NCBI GenBank assembly: GCA_949318235.1
Contig: OX439132.1
Location: forward strand, 27,219,743-27,283,742
From: Ecdyonurus torrentis
Lineage: Eukaryota; Arthropoda; Insecta; Ephemeroptera; Heptageniidae
Direction: 5' to 3'
DNA length: 64,000 nucleotides
The notes under the pieces are model-generated. The model did not search any database and was not told where the DNA came from. It was given only the letters and a program-made list of their open reading frames with translations. Shown here one piece after another: positions 46,600-61,039 of this stretch; position 1 is the stretch's first letter, and every line of letters starts with the position of its first letter. A program made the translations under genes and the position numbers.

Positions 46600-48660
46600 G
46601 TCATAACCGGCTGTAATATATTAACAAAGGAACATTTTCAAAGCTGGCTCAATAATTTGTGTGTATAATTATGGTTCATAGAAGTATAGCTATAGTAGTG
46701 TTTTTAATTTAAGAAAGGATAACCTGCTTTTATTAGATACAGACTGCTCGATTACTGTATATATTATATTTTATTTTTTTAATGTTACAACTATTCAATA
46801 TTTTACTTCTCTTCTATTTATTAACACGAACGTCAGGCTCTTGCTATAATAGAGCCAAAACGGAGCTGATTTTTAAAAAAATAATGTTGTATTTATTTTG
46901 CGAAGGACACTGAAACTGATAAATTTTATGCATACTGAATTTTTCAAGTTATCACAACTAAAGCAAAAAATCAATTTTCAAAAACTTTTAATATAATGTA
47001 TGTATAGGTACAATGTACGTACACCCAAATCGGCAACAATGCAGCTAAAAGATATAATTTTAATATGACATTTGCAAGACAATTTAATGAAATAAATAAG
47101 TTGTTCATACAACACAATAAGTACGTTATACAGTACATTATATTTTTCTATTAAAAGGCTAAAAATAAATATCTAGATGATATGATTTTGGTTCATAATA
47201 TATTTTTATTAAAATAAAAGTTTTTGACGCGTGTGATAGTGACGTCATTTATATGACATTCAAAACTTCATTTTACCTTCTATAGAACAAGAGAGCAAGG
47301 AGTAAGAGTGTCAGAGCATCAAATGAAGACAATAGAACACGTGTCGTCTGGAGAGATGCCTTAGCGCGTGTACACAAAGCATCGAGTCAAAAGAGAAAAA
47401 AAAAATATATACATGCGCGTGTGACACCTTATAGGTCATCTAATTATAGGTCCTAACTTATATAATAACATTATAACATTTTTTTTTTTTAATTTTATAT
47501 CACATTGTATAAGCAATAAAATAAATAAAATAAAAACAATTGTATAAAATCAATTCGAATTTTTATTTTAAATTTAATTTTAAACTCATATTTGAAACAT
47601 TAGAATTATACAATAGCTTAATTTAAGCAGCTTAATTGGCATCAGTAATCAATCAATAATATGAACATACATTTAAAATTAATAACCAACGTATTGGCGA
47701 TGTCAACAGGCTTTATTTTTTTATTAATAATACTATATACGTATGTATCTGATTTTACTACATTGTTGTTGTTGTGGTTTAGTACTAGCAATTTCATATA
47801 TTTATTGTTTTCCATTTTTTGTTTGTTGCTGTTTTGGTGTTTTGATGTTATTTCCTTCTTTGTTACTTATGTTCTTCCTTTTCTTGTTATCAATTACTAT
47901 AGTTGAATGGTCTATCTATAATCTTCTTGCTTTTGTTTTATGCATTTTCTTCTCTTTCTATCGCTAATTAAATTTCAACAATACTTTTGATTTCTTCATT
48001 TGCAATTTGTATTTTATTAATTGGCTCCTGTAGACCGTTGTATTCTAACTTAACGTGTAAATCATATATAGCTAATAATTAATAATGAATATTATAATAT
48101 TATGTATATAGCTTTAGTTTTACGTAATTAATCGAGCATTCAACTCATTTCCGCAGAATAATATACATTTTAATAATTCTAATGTCGGAATTGTATAGAG
48201 GGCATTGAACTTTGAAGCTAAGATCAAACAAGTCTGATCAATTGTTTGCTTATTCATGCGATTGTAATAAGCAAATAATAATGACGATTGCCAGTTCGTT
48301 TTAATTGCAATTTTACACGTCATTGCACACAACGTAAAAATACAGTTCATTATCCGAGTAGTGGGTGCTTTGGTATATAACTACGTATATCCTATATATA
48401 GTTATGAAATACTGATAGTATAATAGTATACAACTATCCTATATATAGTTATAAAATACGAGCGACATACATGTATATCAATCGTTTCAAATTATTATTA
48501 TAATATCCTACAAATAGTTATGATAGCTCATTTTCAGTACCATTCGTTTATTACACCATAATTTTCGCTATTATATGTTATGTTATGGCCATATGTTATG
48601 CATATGTTATGGCCAAGGTTCCTGTTATAGGGTTGGAAAAGCCCAATTAAATAAAAGATA
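46600..48660. other. Gene-free AT-rich stretch
   Basis: Holds a TGACGTCA at 47240, a CACGTG at 47338, and three spaced near-copies of ATCCTATATATAGTTAT between 48388 and 48525. Open frames at 47661-47967 are T-rich and hydrophobic by composition. No gene supported. Confidence 0.55.
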
Positions 48661-48742
48661 TATTGTTAAATCAGGGCTTAAAGTAGATCTGAAGTCTTAC
48701 CGGAACGCAATCGTGAGACTATTCCACACCCCATCGGGGGGT

Positions 48743-48779
48743 CTGGGGGGCGCAGCCCCCCAGTTGCCCGCCGCAGGCG
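48743..48779. other. Two adjacent GC-rich hairpins with GCA loops
   Basis: CTGGGGGGC-GCA-GCCCCCCAG (48743-48763) and CGCC-GCA-GGCG (48769-48779), in a region that is otherwise about 70 percent AT. Confidence 0.9.
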
Positions 48780-48885
48780 AAAAAAAATTTTGAAAAAGGG
48801 GCGTGGCACTCTTATTTTTCGCTTAATTTTAAGCTAAAATTTTGTTCCCTAGGTTTCAAAAATTTAAATTAAATTGCTTATAATT

Positions 48886-49552
48886 AGAGACTGGATTTTC
48901 AGGTGCTATGAATAATATGTTCCTTTTTTATAAGAATGTCCACGAACTAGCAACTTTCGAGCCGTTTGAGATCAATAACTTTATTTTTTCGGTTTTCACT
49001 TTTTTTCACGTTTTCATCAAATTTTTTTACCTAAATGAGGATTTTTTTTTAAGAATTTACAAAACGTTTAAAAAAAAAAGAAGATTTTTTTACCGCAAAT
49101 TTTTAAAACAGAGATTCAATAATGCTGTTCGTAAACCCTGTTCTGTGACACCAAAAAATGCGCATCCCATTTGATTTGAATAACCAAAGGCGATCGTTTT
49201 TTTAGGAGCAGAGAACAGGGTTTACGAACAACATGTCATCTATGTCATCTAAAGTGACATTTTTTTAATTTTATTTTTGGATCATAATTTGTTGTTGTTG
49301 TTGTTGTAGGTTTTACTTGTAACCACAAAATACCTATAGGCAGTACACCATACACTAAAAAAAATAATAAAAAAAATAATAATAAAAAAATAATTTTTTT
49401 TTTAATGTATTTTTTTAATTTTATCACCTTTTTTCTGAATTCATCACCTTTTTTCAGTTTTATCACCTTTTTTCACCTTTTTTGTGCCAAAAAAAATCAC
49501 CTTTTTTAGACACTTTTTTACCAAAATTTTCACCCGAAAATCCGGTCTCTTC
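48886..49552. mobile_element. Nested element with perfect 8-bp target duplication
   Basis: TTATAATT lies at both borders (48878-48885 and 49553-49560). TIRs AGAGACTGGATTTTCAGGTG / CACCCGAAAATCCGGTCTCT. A further hairpin, GTTCGTAAACCCTGTTCT / CAGAGAACAGGGTTTACGAA, sits at 49127-49232. It inserted into the element at 48670-50209. Confidence 0.75.
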
Positions 49553-50209
49553 TTATAATTAATTTAATTTTTAAATTATTTTGATTTTTAATAAAAAAAA
49601 TTGTATACAATTTTATAATAATATTAATATGTACTGTATTTTGAAACAACTTTTTTTTCAAATTTAATTTAGGAAATCAAATTACATAAGACAAGATTTT
49701 TTTTTTTTTTTTTCAAAAGGTTACTGGTTAATATTAAAATTATGAGTGTGCAATGCCATAGCATTTTGATTGATTATTTGATGAAAATATGCTGACTTAT
49801 GAGTGAAATTTGAGAAACATTTCATTCTACTTATTTTTTAACATCGGCCGGTGCTCATAGAATTTATAGATTACTTTTTTAATAATCTATAAATTCAGCA
49901 AAAAATCATCACTTTTAATTTTAAAATTATAAAATAAATTGATTATATAAAAAAAGCCAAGTTATAGAAAACCAATGGAAATATAAGTTTGATTTTGGTA
50001 ATATTTGATGTCATCGCGATGGGTTCAGTAGATGTCTAAAAAAAAAAAAAAAAAAAAAAAAAAACTGAACTAAAATAATTCACGAAAATTCAAATAAATT
50101 TGAATATATATTTGTTTTACCTCAAATTTTTCTTACCGGAACTGCGTTCCGGCAGACAAATTCTTACCGGTACGGCGTACCGGTGCGTTCCGGCTTACTT
50201 TAAGCCCTG

Positions 50210-53200
50210 ATTGTTATTAATATATGGCAATGTTCTTTTCTTCCGCAAGGGAAGAAAATGTGTATCGTTATGAAGTGTGTATATACTAAATTTTATTTCC
50301 TGATTCAAACTTCCTTACCTGTTTGTTATTGTATTTATATATAAAAAAAGCTTTAATTTCCTTATCATATCACCCCACCAAAAAATAAAAAAAATAAAAA
50401 TAAAAAAAAGAAGACGCCAATCAATTGCACAAATATAACAACTGATATTACATAATGATATGTAAATTACATATCATAACATGTAATATATCACCGTGTC
50501 TAAACTCAAGTATACAGTAGCTCCCAAATGACTTCCTGGAGGTTTTACGTCTTATTTAACAAGTGAAAAGCATCACTTCTTTGTCGAGATTTTGTTTGTT
50601 TGTTTGTTTGCTTGCTTGCAAAACTTTTTTCCGTCTTTTTACATTAGCATGTCTTTGTTATGTTTGCTCACACCTGGTTTCCTGGTTTATTCCTTCGGTT
50701 TCCTTTTAACCATAAATATAGTAAATAAATACACGTAAAAGCATTATGTCCTATTATACACATAACTAGAGCTCTGAACACCATCTGCAGGTATTCGTAT
50801 TATACATAATACAGCAGCGTTTTGTACATAATTTTACAAAATTTTAAAAATCTTTATTTTATACCAACATTTTAAAATAAATATAAGTATTCCATTCTTG
50901 GATTAATATTTTTTAATATTAAAATTAACTTTTTTTTTTTATTAGAAGTAATTTGTAGCTTTTTGTTGTTAAAATATATTTACAGGATAATGATTATTAA
51001 CAGAAATCATTAAACGTAAAAGTATTTTATACGACAAGTACCTGAAATGTTTCGTTCTAGTTTATAATATGTAATGTCGTATTGAGAATAAAGTAGCAGT
51101 TGTACAACTGATTAATGTAGAGAAATAATTTTTTATGTGCAAAAATTTATAAGTGAAAAAATAAGCATAAAAAATATAAGAAATTCCTCGTCCTTAAATT
51201 TCTTTAAAAACACTTAGAAAAAAATATATTAAATTATATTATATTAATCGCATACGTGGATTAATGAAAAATTAATGAATACGCATTAATGAAAAAGTGG
51301 GTCAGACATTTGTCAGGCATAAATCTCACCCTTCCAATTGATATTATTGATATTATTGAAAGATGAATATTTATTTATTTTATTTATTTATGAAACAATA
51401 AACAAAAAAACCAATATACGTTAACTACGCAGTCTTTTATTTTTTTCCTTTTTTCCCCATTATTTCTAAAATAAATAAATTAAAATAGTCATATCTTTTA
51501 TATTATAGTCATGATTAATATTATAATTATCGTATAAATCGTATTATTTTATTTTAATTAATATTATGGACTCTATATAGTGCCTTATATTCTAAATTGT
51601 AGCATTACAAATCGATATCTGTATTTAAAATACGACAAAACACTAAATGTATCAGCTTAGGATATTGTTTCATTAAAAAAAAATAATAATAAAAAATAAA
51701 GTTAGTTAAACCAACATTCACAAATACAGTTAGTATACATATTTTAAAAGATGTTTATTTTATCTAATCTGAATCTTTAAATTAAATTAAATAATTGTTT
51801 ATTGGGCATGAATAACATAATTAAAAAACACATAAAAAAAGATAGTGTAAAACCCAATAGGAAAGGAGAAAAAGGCAAATGCCCATACACATTGTGATCT
51901 CCTACCATGCATAAAACAAGTCAGAAAACAACTGCTTCGTCAAAAATAACATAAATATAACAACGACATAATAAAATAAATAATAATAATAATAATAAAA
52001 ACTTAAATAGGGAGACTGGTAGGGCATTATTAATGTGACCTATCTCAAAAAAGGTAATATATTATTTTGTACATAAGAAACTTAGCTGTAGAAGGAAAAA
52101 ACATTAATACTATAATGTAGTTTTAATCATAATAAGTTACTTTTCTCAAAATATTATATGGAATATGTCATCAATATGGTATCATTCATGTATATAGTCA
52201 TAAATCCATAATCTAAAAATATACGTTAAAATTTAATATATTATAATATATGATTTAAAAAATAATCTCTCTCTGTCTCTCTCTGTCTCTCTCTCTCTTT
52301 TCATAGAAAGTTTCCAAATATCACACAGTGAAAAATATAAATAAAATACATTATGATTCATGTTGAAATTTGATATTTTTGATCGATTCCCAATCAGTAT
52401 AACAACAAAACAAAGACATCACTCATCACAAAGCTAAACAAAATAACGAGACACCAAAGTATACGTGCCTTTTATTGGAACAAGAATCATTTTTTAATAA
52501 GAAAAAAAAAGAATAAAATGAAGAAATATCATTATTTCTTTCAAGATCTTGTTTCATTTTTAAATTATTTTTCTTATAAAATGCCAAGAAATATAGAACA
52601 ACTGTAATACTATATTATATTTTTATTTATAATATTAACATGAAAAAATATATATATGTACGAAACATGAAGTGAATTGTGAGAATAAGAATATGTTTTA
52701 TAAATATAGATGTTCCTATTTTATTTTATTTATGAAACACACAGGGTGAGTACATACAACATATCATACTGTAACTTAAATTTAAAAGTGATAGTATGTA
52801 CAATATAAAGTATTCTAGCTAAAACATAAAAAATAAAAAAATAAAAAAAATAAAAAATAAAAAAAACGTAGTGTTTTTATAATTAGTATAATATAATAAT
52901 AAAATTTAGTAGTATTTTGAATTATTGAAAGAACTACATAAAAAAATATTTTAACCCTGCTATGTAATAAAAATATGATTAAAATGTAATTAAAATATTT
53001 ACTAATTATTACTAAAAGTAACCAGGTACAGTAGTTGTCACAAATAATGCAATTGTTAGATTCAATTATAATAATTGAATAATAATTATTAATTGTTAAG
53101 ATAAAAAATATACTCTATCTTAAAGAAAAAACTCGATTACTGTAAATCTAATACATAATAAAAAAAATTTTAAATGTCAATGTAAACAATAAATTTTTTA

Positions 53201-54400
53201 TGAAACAATAAAAACAATCATTTGAATACTTTGTATAGGCAAATTGGAAAATGTAAGTGTATAGTCATATGGTGTAGTTCTGAGGTAGTGGTTTGTTTAC
53301 CCTTTTCAATCACCTGTCATACGCACGCATCTCACCCCCCCCCCCTTCCTCTTCCCCTCACCGATATATTAGTGTCCATACGAAAACTTAATATCTTTTG
53401 TTTTCCCCCCAACATTGTATCAAATTATCAATAAACTGAATTGATTGATTGATGTAACTAGGGATTGACTTTGATAGCTCTCTCTTTTTCTCTCTCTCTC
53501 TCCTTCATCCCTCTCTGTTTTCAGTGTTTATAATATGATTCAAATATATTTATGTTTCATTGTAATACATTTTTATGCAGATGTTATGTTTTGTTCAAGC
53601 ATTGATTGTTCAAGGTTATGTATATTTATGTAAATGTAAAAATACATTCTCGTACTTGTTAATATTGTTTGTATTAGGATTTTTGTAGGATTTTTAGTAT
53701 AATATGTACATACATTCTTTCAATATATAACAGTGAATAACTTAATTTAGAGAAATTTTTAATTATTTTTATAATAATATATTCATAGTGCTGCTTTTCC
53801 CATCTCTTTTGTCACAACAATAAGTATCTCCCTCCTTACCATTATTGTCCTGGCGAGTTTTTTTTTTTTTTTTTTTTTTTTTTGTGCTATATTATATTAG
53901 TTAAAATTAAAATATTAATAAATTTGAAAACTTGTTAAAAAATATATGAATTCATATTAAAAATCAATTATTATTATTATAAAAGTGTCGCTAAATAAAA
54001 GTGTATTGAATTATTAAAATGTATATAGTTTCAAGTTATCATGGAAATAAATATATATGCATATATGCCTTTTGTGAAAAATGTTTAAATGAAATTACTA
54101 TATAAATAAAAAAAATTGTTTAAATAGAAAGTAAAAGTCACAATACAATTAAAAAAAATCTTATTATAAATGTGTACTTAGCTTCAAAAATTAAATGCAA
54201 AACAAATTTAAATCCAGATATCAATATTTAACTGTTTATGCTTTAACTGGAGTATGCAAACTATTTGTGAAAAACTTTGTCAGAAATCTTGTAACCATTA
54301 TGAACCTCATGTATCTTTTTCAATGGTCAGGGGTAAGAAAGGACATTTTTGTCCTACCCTCGCCATAAATAAAGACATTTATTTAATTATATATTTATTT
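50210..54400. other. Gene-free AT-rich stretch
   Basis: Simple repeats, A/T runs and short CT tracts (52265-52300, 53480-53515). No domain-bearing frame, RNA gene or clear transposon end was found. Confidence 0.6.
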
Positions 54401-54449
54401 ATTTATTAGGATCCCTTCCCCCCCTCCCAAAAAAAGATGGATAAAAGAG

Positions 54450-54582
<133 letters not shown>

Positions 54583-54939
54583 ATAGATATATGTACGTGT
54601 GTAAGAAAATTTATTATTATATCATTATTATTTTGCATTAAATCCCCCAATAAAGCAAAAACACAAAAAATAATAATAATAAAAGAGGTGAATTTTGCCA
54701 TTTATTACAGTTCTATATATTGAGTTTTCATTGTTATTAATAATTTACTCTTATCAAAGTATGAAACAAAAGTCTACAATAACCCCATATACTAAAAACA
54801 CACATTCAAAATATGTTTACATAAATTCCTTGTTCTGATGATTTGCTTTCATCCACCGGACCAGATTAATATTTTAATTTTTTACACACGAAGTTGTATA
54901 TGGTTTAGACTTAAGGTCCAAGTGAGCTGTCATTTGCAA

Positions 54940-55092
54940 TTTATATTACGTCTATTATATCACACAGTTGTGACGTCATAGATACGTAACCCGCTTTCCT
55001 CGCTTTGTCACCAACAGTGCCGTCCAGCGCGCGCCGATTCCATACAGGAAAATCACAATAACAAATAAACACGTCTGGGAATTATGAGGTGA
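54940..55092 (+). promoter_or_regulatory. CpG-bearing promoter-like island
   Basis: TGACGTCA at 54971, then CCGTCCAGCGCGCGCCGATTC near 55020, a local CpG cluster unusual in this stretch, followed by ATGAG|GTGAGG at 55084. It could be a first exon; no partner exon found. Confidence 0.25.
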
Positions 55093-55155
55093 GGTTGAAT
55101 ATCCGAGTGAGGAAAGTATGTTTATAATAACACTAAATTTTTAAATAAAGTTTTA

Positions 55156-55477
55156 AAGGGTTTATGCATGCATATTAAAGTCAAAGCCACGTTGGATCAC
55201 TCAATAACATGGTCTGCATAGGAAAATGGATCATTTTACCAGTTTAAAAATAATAAGCAATATTTTTGAGAGCATTGATGCTATTAAGAGGCTGAATTAA
55301 TATCTCAAGTCTCAAGTATATGAGAAAAATAGCAGTAAAAAAACAAAAAATAACCGATTTATTAAAGATTTATTAAAGAAAATAATCAAAATCAAAGTGT
55401 CGTATGCTGAACAATGTTATTCATTACTCCAGTATGGCGTCCAAGCGCATTAAATATGTCATGCGCATAAACCCTAT
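55156..55477. mobile_element. MITE family G copy
   Basis: AGGGTTTATGCATGCATATT at the left and ATGTCATGCGCATAAACCCT at the right; inner AATATTTTTGAGAGCATTG as at 3383. Confidence 0.75.
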
Positions 55478-56906
55478 ACCAAAACTAATTAAAAACCAAA
55501 ACATTTTTAAGTACAGTATATTATGTGTGTATAATTGTCATTTCTGCTTTTAAAATGGAATAATATAAAAAAATTATAAGAATTTGATTAATTTTATAAT
55601 TTATCCCAAAACAATATGCTCATTTTTTGTAAATATTGTAATCTAATTTTCGTAAAACCAAAATGTTTTTTAATATAATTTCATACTACCCAATCCTGAG
55701 AGAGCATTATGTGTTAAACTGAATTACACACACACACACACACATACATACATACATATTATAAAATCCAGTCTCTAAAAGTATCAGGTTGAGACAGCCC
55801 GATGGTTTTATTATTCGTGCGCCTTTCAATGTATGATTTCTGAACTTGGACAGTTTTGAAATTGAAAACTGACACTAAATAATTAATATTTCAATTTGAA
55901 AGTAACGAAATCTTTAGTATATTTCTTATCAAAAATAGTTCTGTTAATATTAACTTAAAATTTTCTAGAGAGACAGACAGAGAGAGAGAGGGGGGGGGGG
56001 AAACAACAAGTAGATATGCAACCAGTTAAGCCTGCTTGCTCAACTGGTAGTAAACCTTCCAGAGGCTAACTTTATTTGCGGTAATTTTTAAAAGTAAATT
56101 AGAGTATTATAAATATATATAAATATTTTATAAAACATTCAGCAATATAAATAAAAAGAAGCAAAGAAGTTTTTAAATATAATTTTGAATTCTCAAAGAT
56201 TTTTTTCTTTAACTAACACTATGTATTTAGAACGGAAACATAAAGATACAGTAACATAGTACATATAAATCCCCAAAAAATTATCGTGATCACAATGCTA
56301 AAAAAGTCCAAAGGGATTGAGGCTACACGCATTACACACAGATTTTCTCACGGATTGGTGTCAAACGGACGCGGAACTCATACTACTTGCCGATCACGTC
56401 CACTCTATCACTGTTGAGAGACAAATTAGGCCCGGACATTGAACTCCATCACTCAAGTTAATCAATAAATACGAATTAATTTCTCTAATTCACCTCAGGA
56501 GACTTTATATCTTTCAAACACACCGGACGTTCAGTAATAGGTTACACGTGCGTGAGTTAAAGTAATGTTCATTATGATGACTGTTTTATAACGGTGTCAA
56601 GATCTGATATTTTTAAAATATATATATATATAATTTAATTATAAAAGTTAATGTTTTTATATTTGGTAATGATAAATGTATTATTTTCATATTTTAAAAG
56701 TTATACTTTCGATTATTTGATTATAGATTATGGTATATACGTACGAATCTAAAATTTTGAATTGCCCGAATAATTATTAGTTATTATTATGTTTCTCTGC
56801 TTTGAGAAAGTAACTAATGGAAAGATCAGCCCCTCTCTGTTAACCATAAATTTTATGTATAAAGTTAATGATGTGGATTATTTTGGAAACCTCAATTAGC
56901 AAATAG

Positions 56907-57218
56907 TTAAAGGCGTAGAACACCTTGAACAAAAAAATAAATTTAAGATAACTAAATATCAACGTTGATTTGGCCGAAGTCATTGATTTCTAATTTATTT
57001 TCAATTTACAAAATTGCAAATACGGTTTTATGACGTCACAACTCACTTGTTTCCGCGCGCATGAACCAGCAAGATGTGACGTCATGAAACCGTATTTGCT
57101 ATTTCTTGAATGGAAAATAAATTAGAAATCAATGACTCCGGCCAAATCAACGTTCATATTTAGGTATATGTTAGGATATTTGGCAAATTTTTTTGTTCAA
57201 GATGTTCTACATCTTTAA
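56907..57218. mobile_element. TTAA-flanked foldback MITE, family B
   Basis: TTAA at 56907-56910 and 57215-57218; ends TTAAAGGCGTAGAACACC / GATGTTCTACATCTTTAA. The inner palindrome GGTTTTATGACGTCAC / GTGACGTCATGAAACC resembles the copy at 15730. Confidence 0.85.
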
Positions 57219-58607
57219 GAATATAGATGAAATAAGGAAGAAGATAAATAGAGACAAAAGGAATAAATTAAAACAATATGCGTGTATGTTAAGAAAATAA
57301 CCACTGCATGAAAATGTATAATGAGATGCCTATAACGTCAGATCACAGTCGGTGACGTCATACACAATGTTTTTCTGTAAGGCTCAAAGAAAAAATTTCT
57401 ATAAGCAATAAACAAGATGTATCATTTCTCTCTTCATATTGAATTGTTTACAAAATTTGTAAGAATAAAGGATAAAAAAAAATGTCATTATTAATACTAA
57501 AAAAATGGATATCAGAGAGCTAGTACGTGCACTTAAATGCATTTCACATTTCACTAACTTTGTTTTGAATTGTTTGAACGTAACTACATTAAAATTTTAC
57601 TATATATGTGTGTGTGTGTGTGTGCGTGTGTGTGTGTGTATTATATATATATATGTATGTATATATAAAACACACACACACAGAATTATGTTATTTATGA
57701 TATGACTTCATTTACGTCATGAATGTTGCTACTTTGGAACTGTGTAAATAATTATGTATAGTGATGAATGATGAATGAAACGTACGTACTGTAGCTAGCA
57801 TAATAATTAAGTAATTATTTCTGTCCATGTATATTTATAATCCACGCTCACCACTGAAAACGTATATAACTTTCGTATATAATTTAGAGATAGTCTAAAT
57901 TTAACTACAACACATTTTTTTTAATTGAAATTTCACGTACTGTATAGAATTTACTTATTATCTCTAAATTACTATTATAATACAGTATAACATCATCCCC
58001 TTCCTTTTTTATAATTATACAAACAAGTCAGTATTCTTAATTCTTACACACTGGAACATAATAAACCTATTTAACTTCACTCTTTTATGGAAATTAAATT
58101 CTGATCATAATTAAGTGCAAAATTTGTGTGAAGATCATTTATCTTACGTAATCAATCTTCATATAAGATTGTATTTTGTGTTTGTTGTGTGAAGCCACGT
58201 GTGATAATATCCAAATAATTTATGCATAGACGTAGAGATTAACGTCACGAAACTTCTAGCATTTGAAGTCTTTGTTTCCAGTAAATTAAGAAAATATGTT
58301 GTAGAATATTTAGAGCTGATGAGCAATCAAGTCACATTAACACTTTGTTAATAATAAATAGATAAACCACGTGTTAACCTGTTGTGTAATCACGTGATTT
58401 TTCATACAAGGCAAGACAGTAATTAAGAAATCTTACTTGGGGTGATTGACTGCTGTGCAATGATTTGGTTTAACTATCGCAGGCTTTCTTCTCATACTTT
58501 CTTTTTCTACTCTCCCCTTTTTTTCTATCAATCCCTTAATTGTATTGATTCAAGTATACAAATCTAAAATAATAGAATCTCGAAGGTTCCAATCCAAATT
58601 TGTAATA

Positions 58608-58866
<259 letters not shown>

Positions 58867-60029
58867 TACTTACTCACTCACTTATCTATTTATTACTTCT
58901 ATTAGATAAACTTTATTTTTTAATAAATCATTTTATTGCAAACATTTTCAAGTGGTAATCATATAGTGTTGTGATAATTTAACATTCAGGTTCTATAAAA
59001 AAAATTATAAAATAATAAATAATAACTGCTGTTTGTAACAACAGTTTTATGTTTAGTGCAAAATATAAAAATTAGATCACATTTAAAATTTATTGGAAAA
59101 ATTCACAATAATTATAACTAATTAGTCTCGTGTTCCAAATATCATAAGTTGACTTTCGATCACGTGGCATTTATACATAGATTGTCATTGAAAGAAAGTA
59201 AAATTTACAAGAGAGTTTATGATATTTAATTAGTAAAACAATCGAACATCGAGCAGGCACGAGATTTTTTGTCACGTTTTTAACTTGATCTGTGCTTGTA
59301 ATGAAAATATCTAGTACGTCTATTTGACATAACAGTTTGAACTTTGTAATTGATTTCCTTTGAGTGACGTATAAATAAGTTTCTACATTGATTATAGTAA
59401 AGTAAAATGCTTTTGTAACAAAGCTTTTATATAATATGTCTAGTTTTATAAACTTGCTTTTGATATTATATAATATCAAAGACTTTTTATTTATAGTTTA
59501 TTTTTAGAACAAGTTTTGATAGTTTTGTTTGCACTAACGTCACGATTGCCTTCATCCTGTAAGTTATGAAGTTTTTTAGAAGTATAGAATTACATGGATA
59601 CATAAAGAGAACTAACTGTTAGTAATTTTAATAGTTCATGGTGTATGCATATAGTTTAATATGTATTATATGACTAATTATAAGTTTTCTATTCTATTAT
59701 TTTTAGTATGTAAATCTAGTACGTAATTCCATTTTTTATAAGTTAAACAAATATAAATTTGTTATTGCATTTTGATTGTAGGAGACTGGAAATAAAGATA
59801 TATTTGAATTTGAAATTTAAAAAATAATAATTGAACATAATTAGCATAATTGTAGCATAATTATGTTAAAATGCATATATATTATGTTGTAAAGGAAAAT
59901 TATTTATAATAATAATAAATAAATTATAATAATAAGATCTTTTTTTCTTGACATTGTGCTACACCAATCCATAGTCTCAGTCAAGACATGGTCTTATCGA
60001 CAGGTAAGTACTTTTCTATGAATAGAAAC

Positions 60030-60172
60030 AGCACACACGGGCCGGCCACGGCCTAAGTACACAGCACGGCATTCGCCATGACAGCCTAGAGAAACCGTGG
60101 AAACGTCTAGGCAGGCTGGTCGGTGCAATCACATTGATCAAGCACCTCCCGAATACTGTGCGTTGTCATGAT
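60030..60172 (+). repeat. GC-richer dispersed repeat, possible SINE remnant (copy 2)
   Basis: GGCCACGGCCTAAGTACACAG ... GAGAAACCGTGGAAACGTC ... CACCTCCCGAATACTG. Matches the copy at 20565 in order and spacing of blocks. Confidence 0.45.
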
Positions 60173-60595
60173 TATTATTTACTAGTATAAATACAAAAGA
60201 TCGTACACGGTACATGCATAATAAATATTCATTTAAAAATAAAAATGATTACTATAATGATTAATAACATACAATTAAATCTTAACCACATTAAAATTAT
60301 ACTAACGCTGCCTACATGTGTTATACATTTTATATATTTGCTTAAAAATATATTAATCTTAACACTAATAATTTTGTCAGTAGCTTGTCTTTTCTGATAT
60401 TTTATTCCAAAAAGTTAAAGTCCATTTCAAGGTTTACCTTAAGTCCATTAAAAAAATAAGTAAATATAAAAAAAAATGCTTTTTAATTTCCTGCATCAGT
60501 TCTTATGTAGTTCTAATTTAGCAGCATTTATGCTACAGCCATGTAGAGTGTGATAAGCTAATTTAAAGATAGTTTTACAGATATTATTTATGTTT

Positions 60596-61036
60596 TTATT
60601 TTACCCGACCATTTGTATTCCACTTTTCCAGTCGTCTCTTCCATATGCGCTCTGCTAAAGGAGTAAGTTTAGAAAACACCTGATCCTACGCAAGGAAACA
60701 TTAACAGTTAAAGTATTTGCAAATAACAATACCTGAAAGATATTATATTTCGGTTATAATTAATTTACCGGTTTTAGAAAAAAAAATATCACATATACAT
60801 TTTCATGCATATATGATTGGAACTCACGTATTTTCCAAAGTAAGGTTATATCTATTACAACATTATTTTATGGATGTAGTTACACGTACTTTTCACTCTA
60901 CCTCCAATGTGTTTACCATAATATACAAGTAATATAATGTAATATGCATATCGCACTCACCAACTCTCTTATTAACCTCACAAAATTCAGCGTGACGCAG
61001 ATCCCGTTATCGCTGATTTCAAGCCTTCGCGAGCAT
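60596..61036 (-). CDS. Candidate terminal two exons of an unidentified protein
   Basis: Not recognised. On the minus strand, 61036-60961 and 60679-60596 are joined by a 281-bp GT-AG intron (donor GTGAGT, acceptor GATCAG) in phase 0. The joined reading is CSRRLEISDNGICVTLNFV RLIREL, then VFSKLTPLAERIWKRRLEKW NTNGRVK, and a TAA stop. Both pieces are open across their length, GC-richer than the surroundings, and the second is a basic amphipathic segment. The upstream acceptor (AAG before TGC) has a poor pyrimidine tract, and a TATATAAAA sequence sits just upstream, so the first piece may instead be a 5' UTR exon; then the ATG at 60643 (MEETTGKVEYKWSG) would be a start. Upstream exons would lie right of 61.1 kb. 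Confidence 0.3.
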
Positions 61037-61039
61037 CTT

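Larger units (their letters stand above)
48670..50209. mobile_element. hAT-like element of about 1.5 kb with GC-rich hairpins
   Basis: Ends CAGGGCTTAAAGTAGATC / TTACTTTAAGCCCTG. Subterminal CCGGAACGC/GCGTTCCGG and ACCGGTACG motifs repeat at the right end (50138-50195) and once at the left (48700), as expected of transposase-binding sites. Flanks ATTGTTAA and ATTGTTAT are a possible 8-bp duplication. No transposase frame. It contains another element (48886-49552). Confidence 0.65.

Noticed and set aside
47661..47967. Overlapping hydrophobic frames of 74-81 codons that look like membrane proteins
   Set aside because: Composition is set by T-rich DNA; no start context, no splice signals and no known family.
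59984..59999. ATG exon of five codons with a strong donor CAG|GTAAGT
   Set aside because: Too short to judge; no promoter motif upstream and it lies beside a dispersed repeat.
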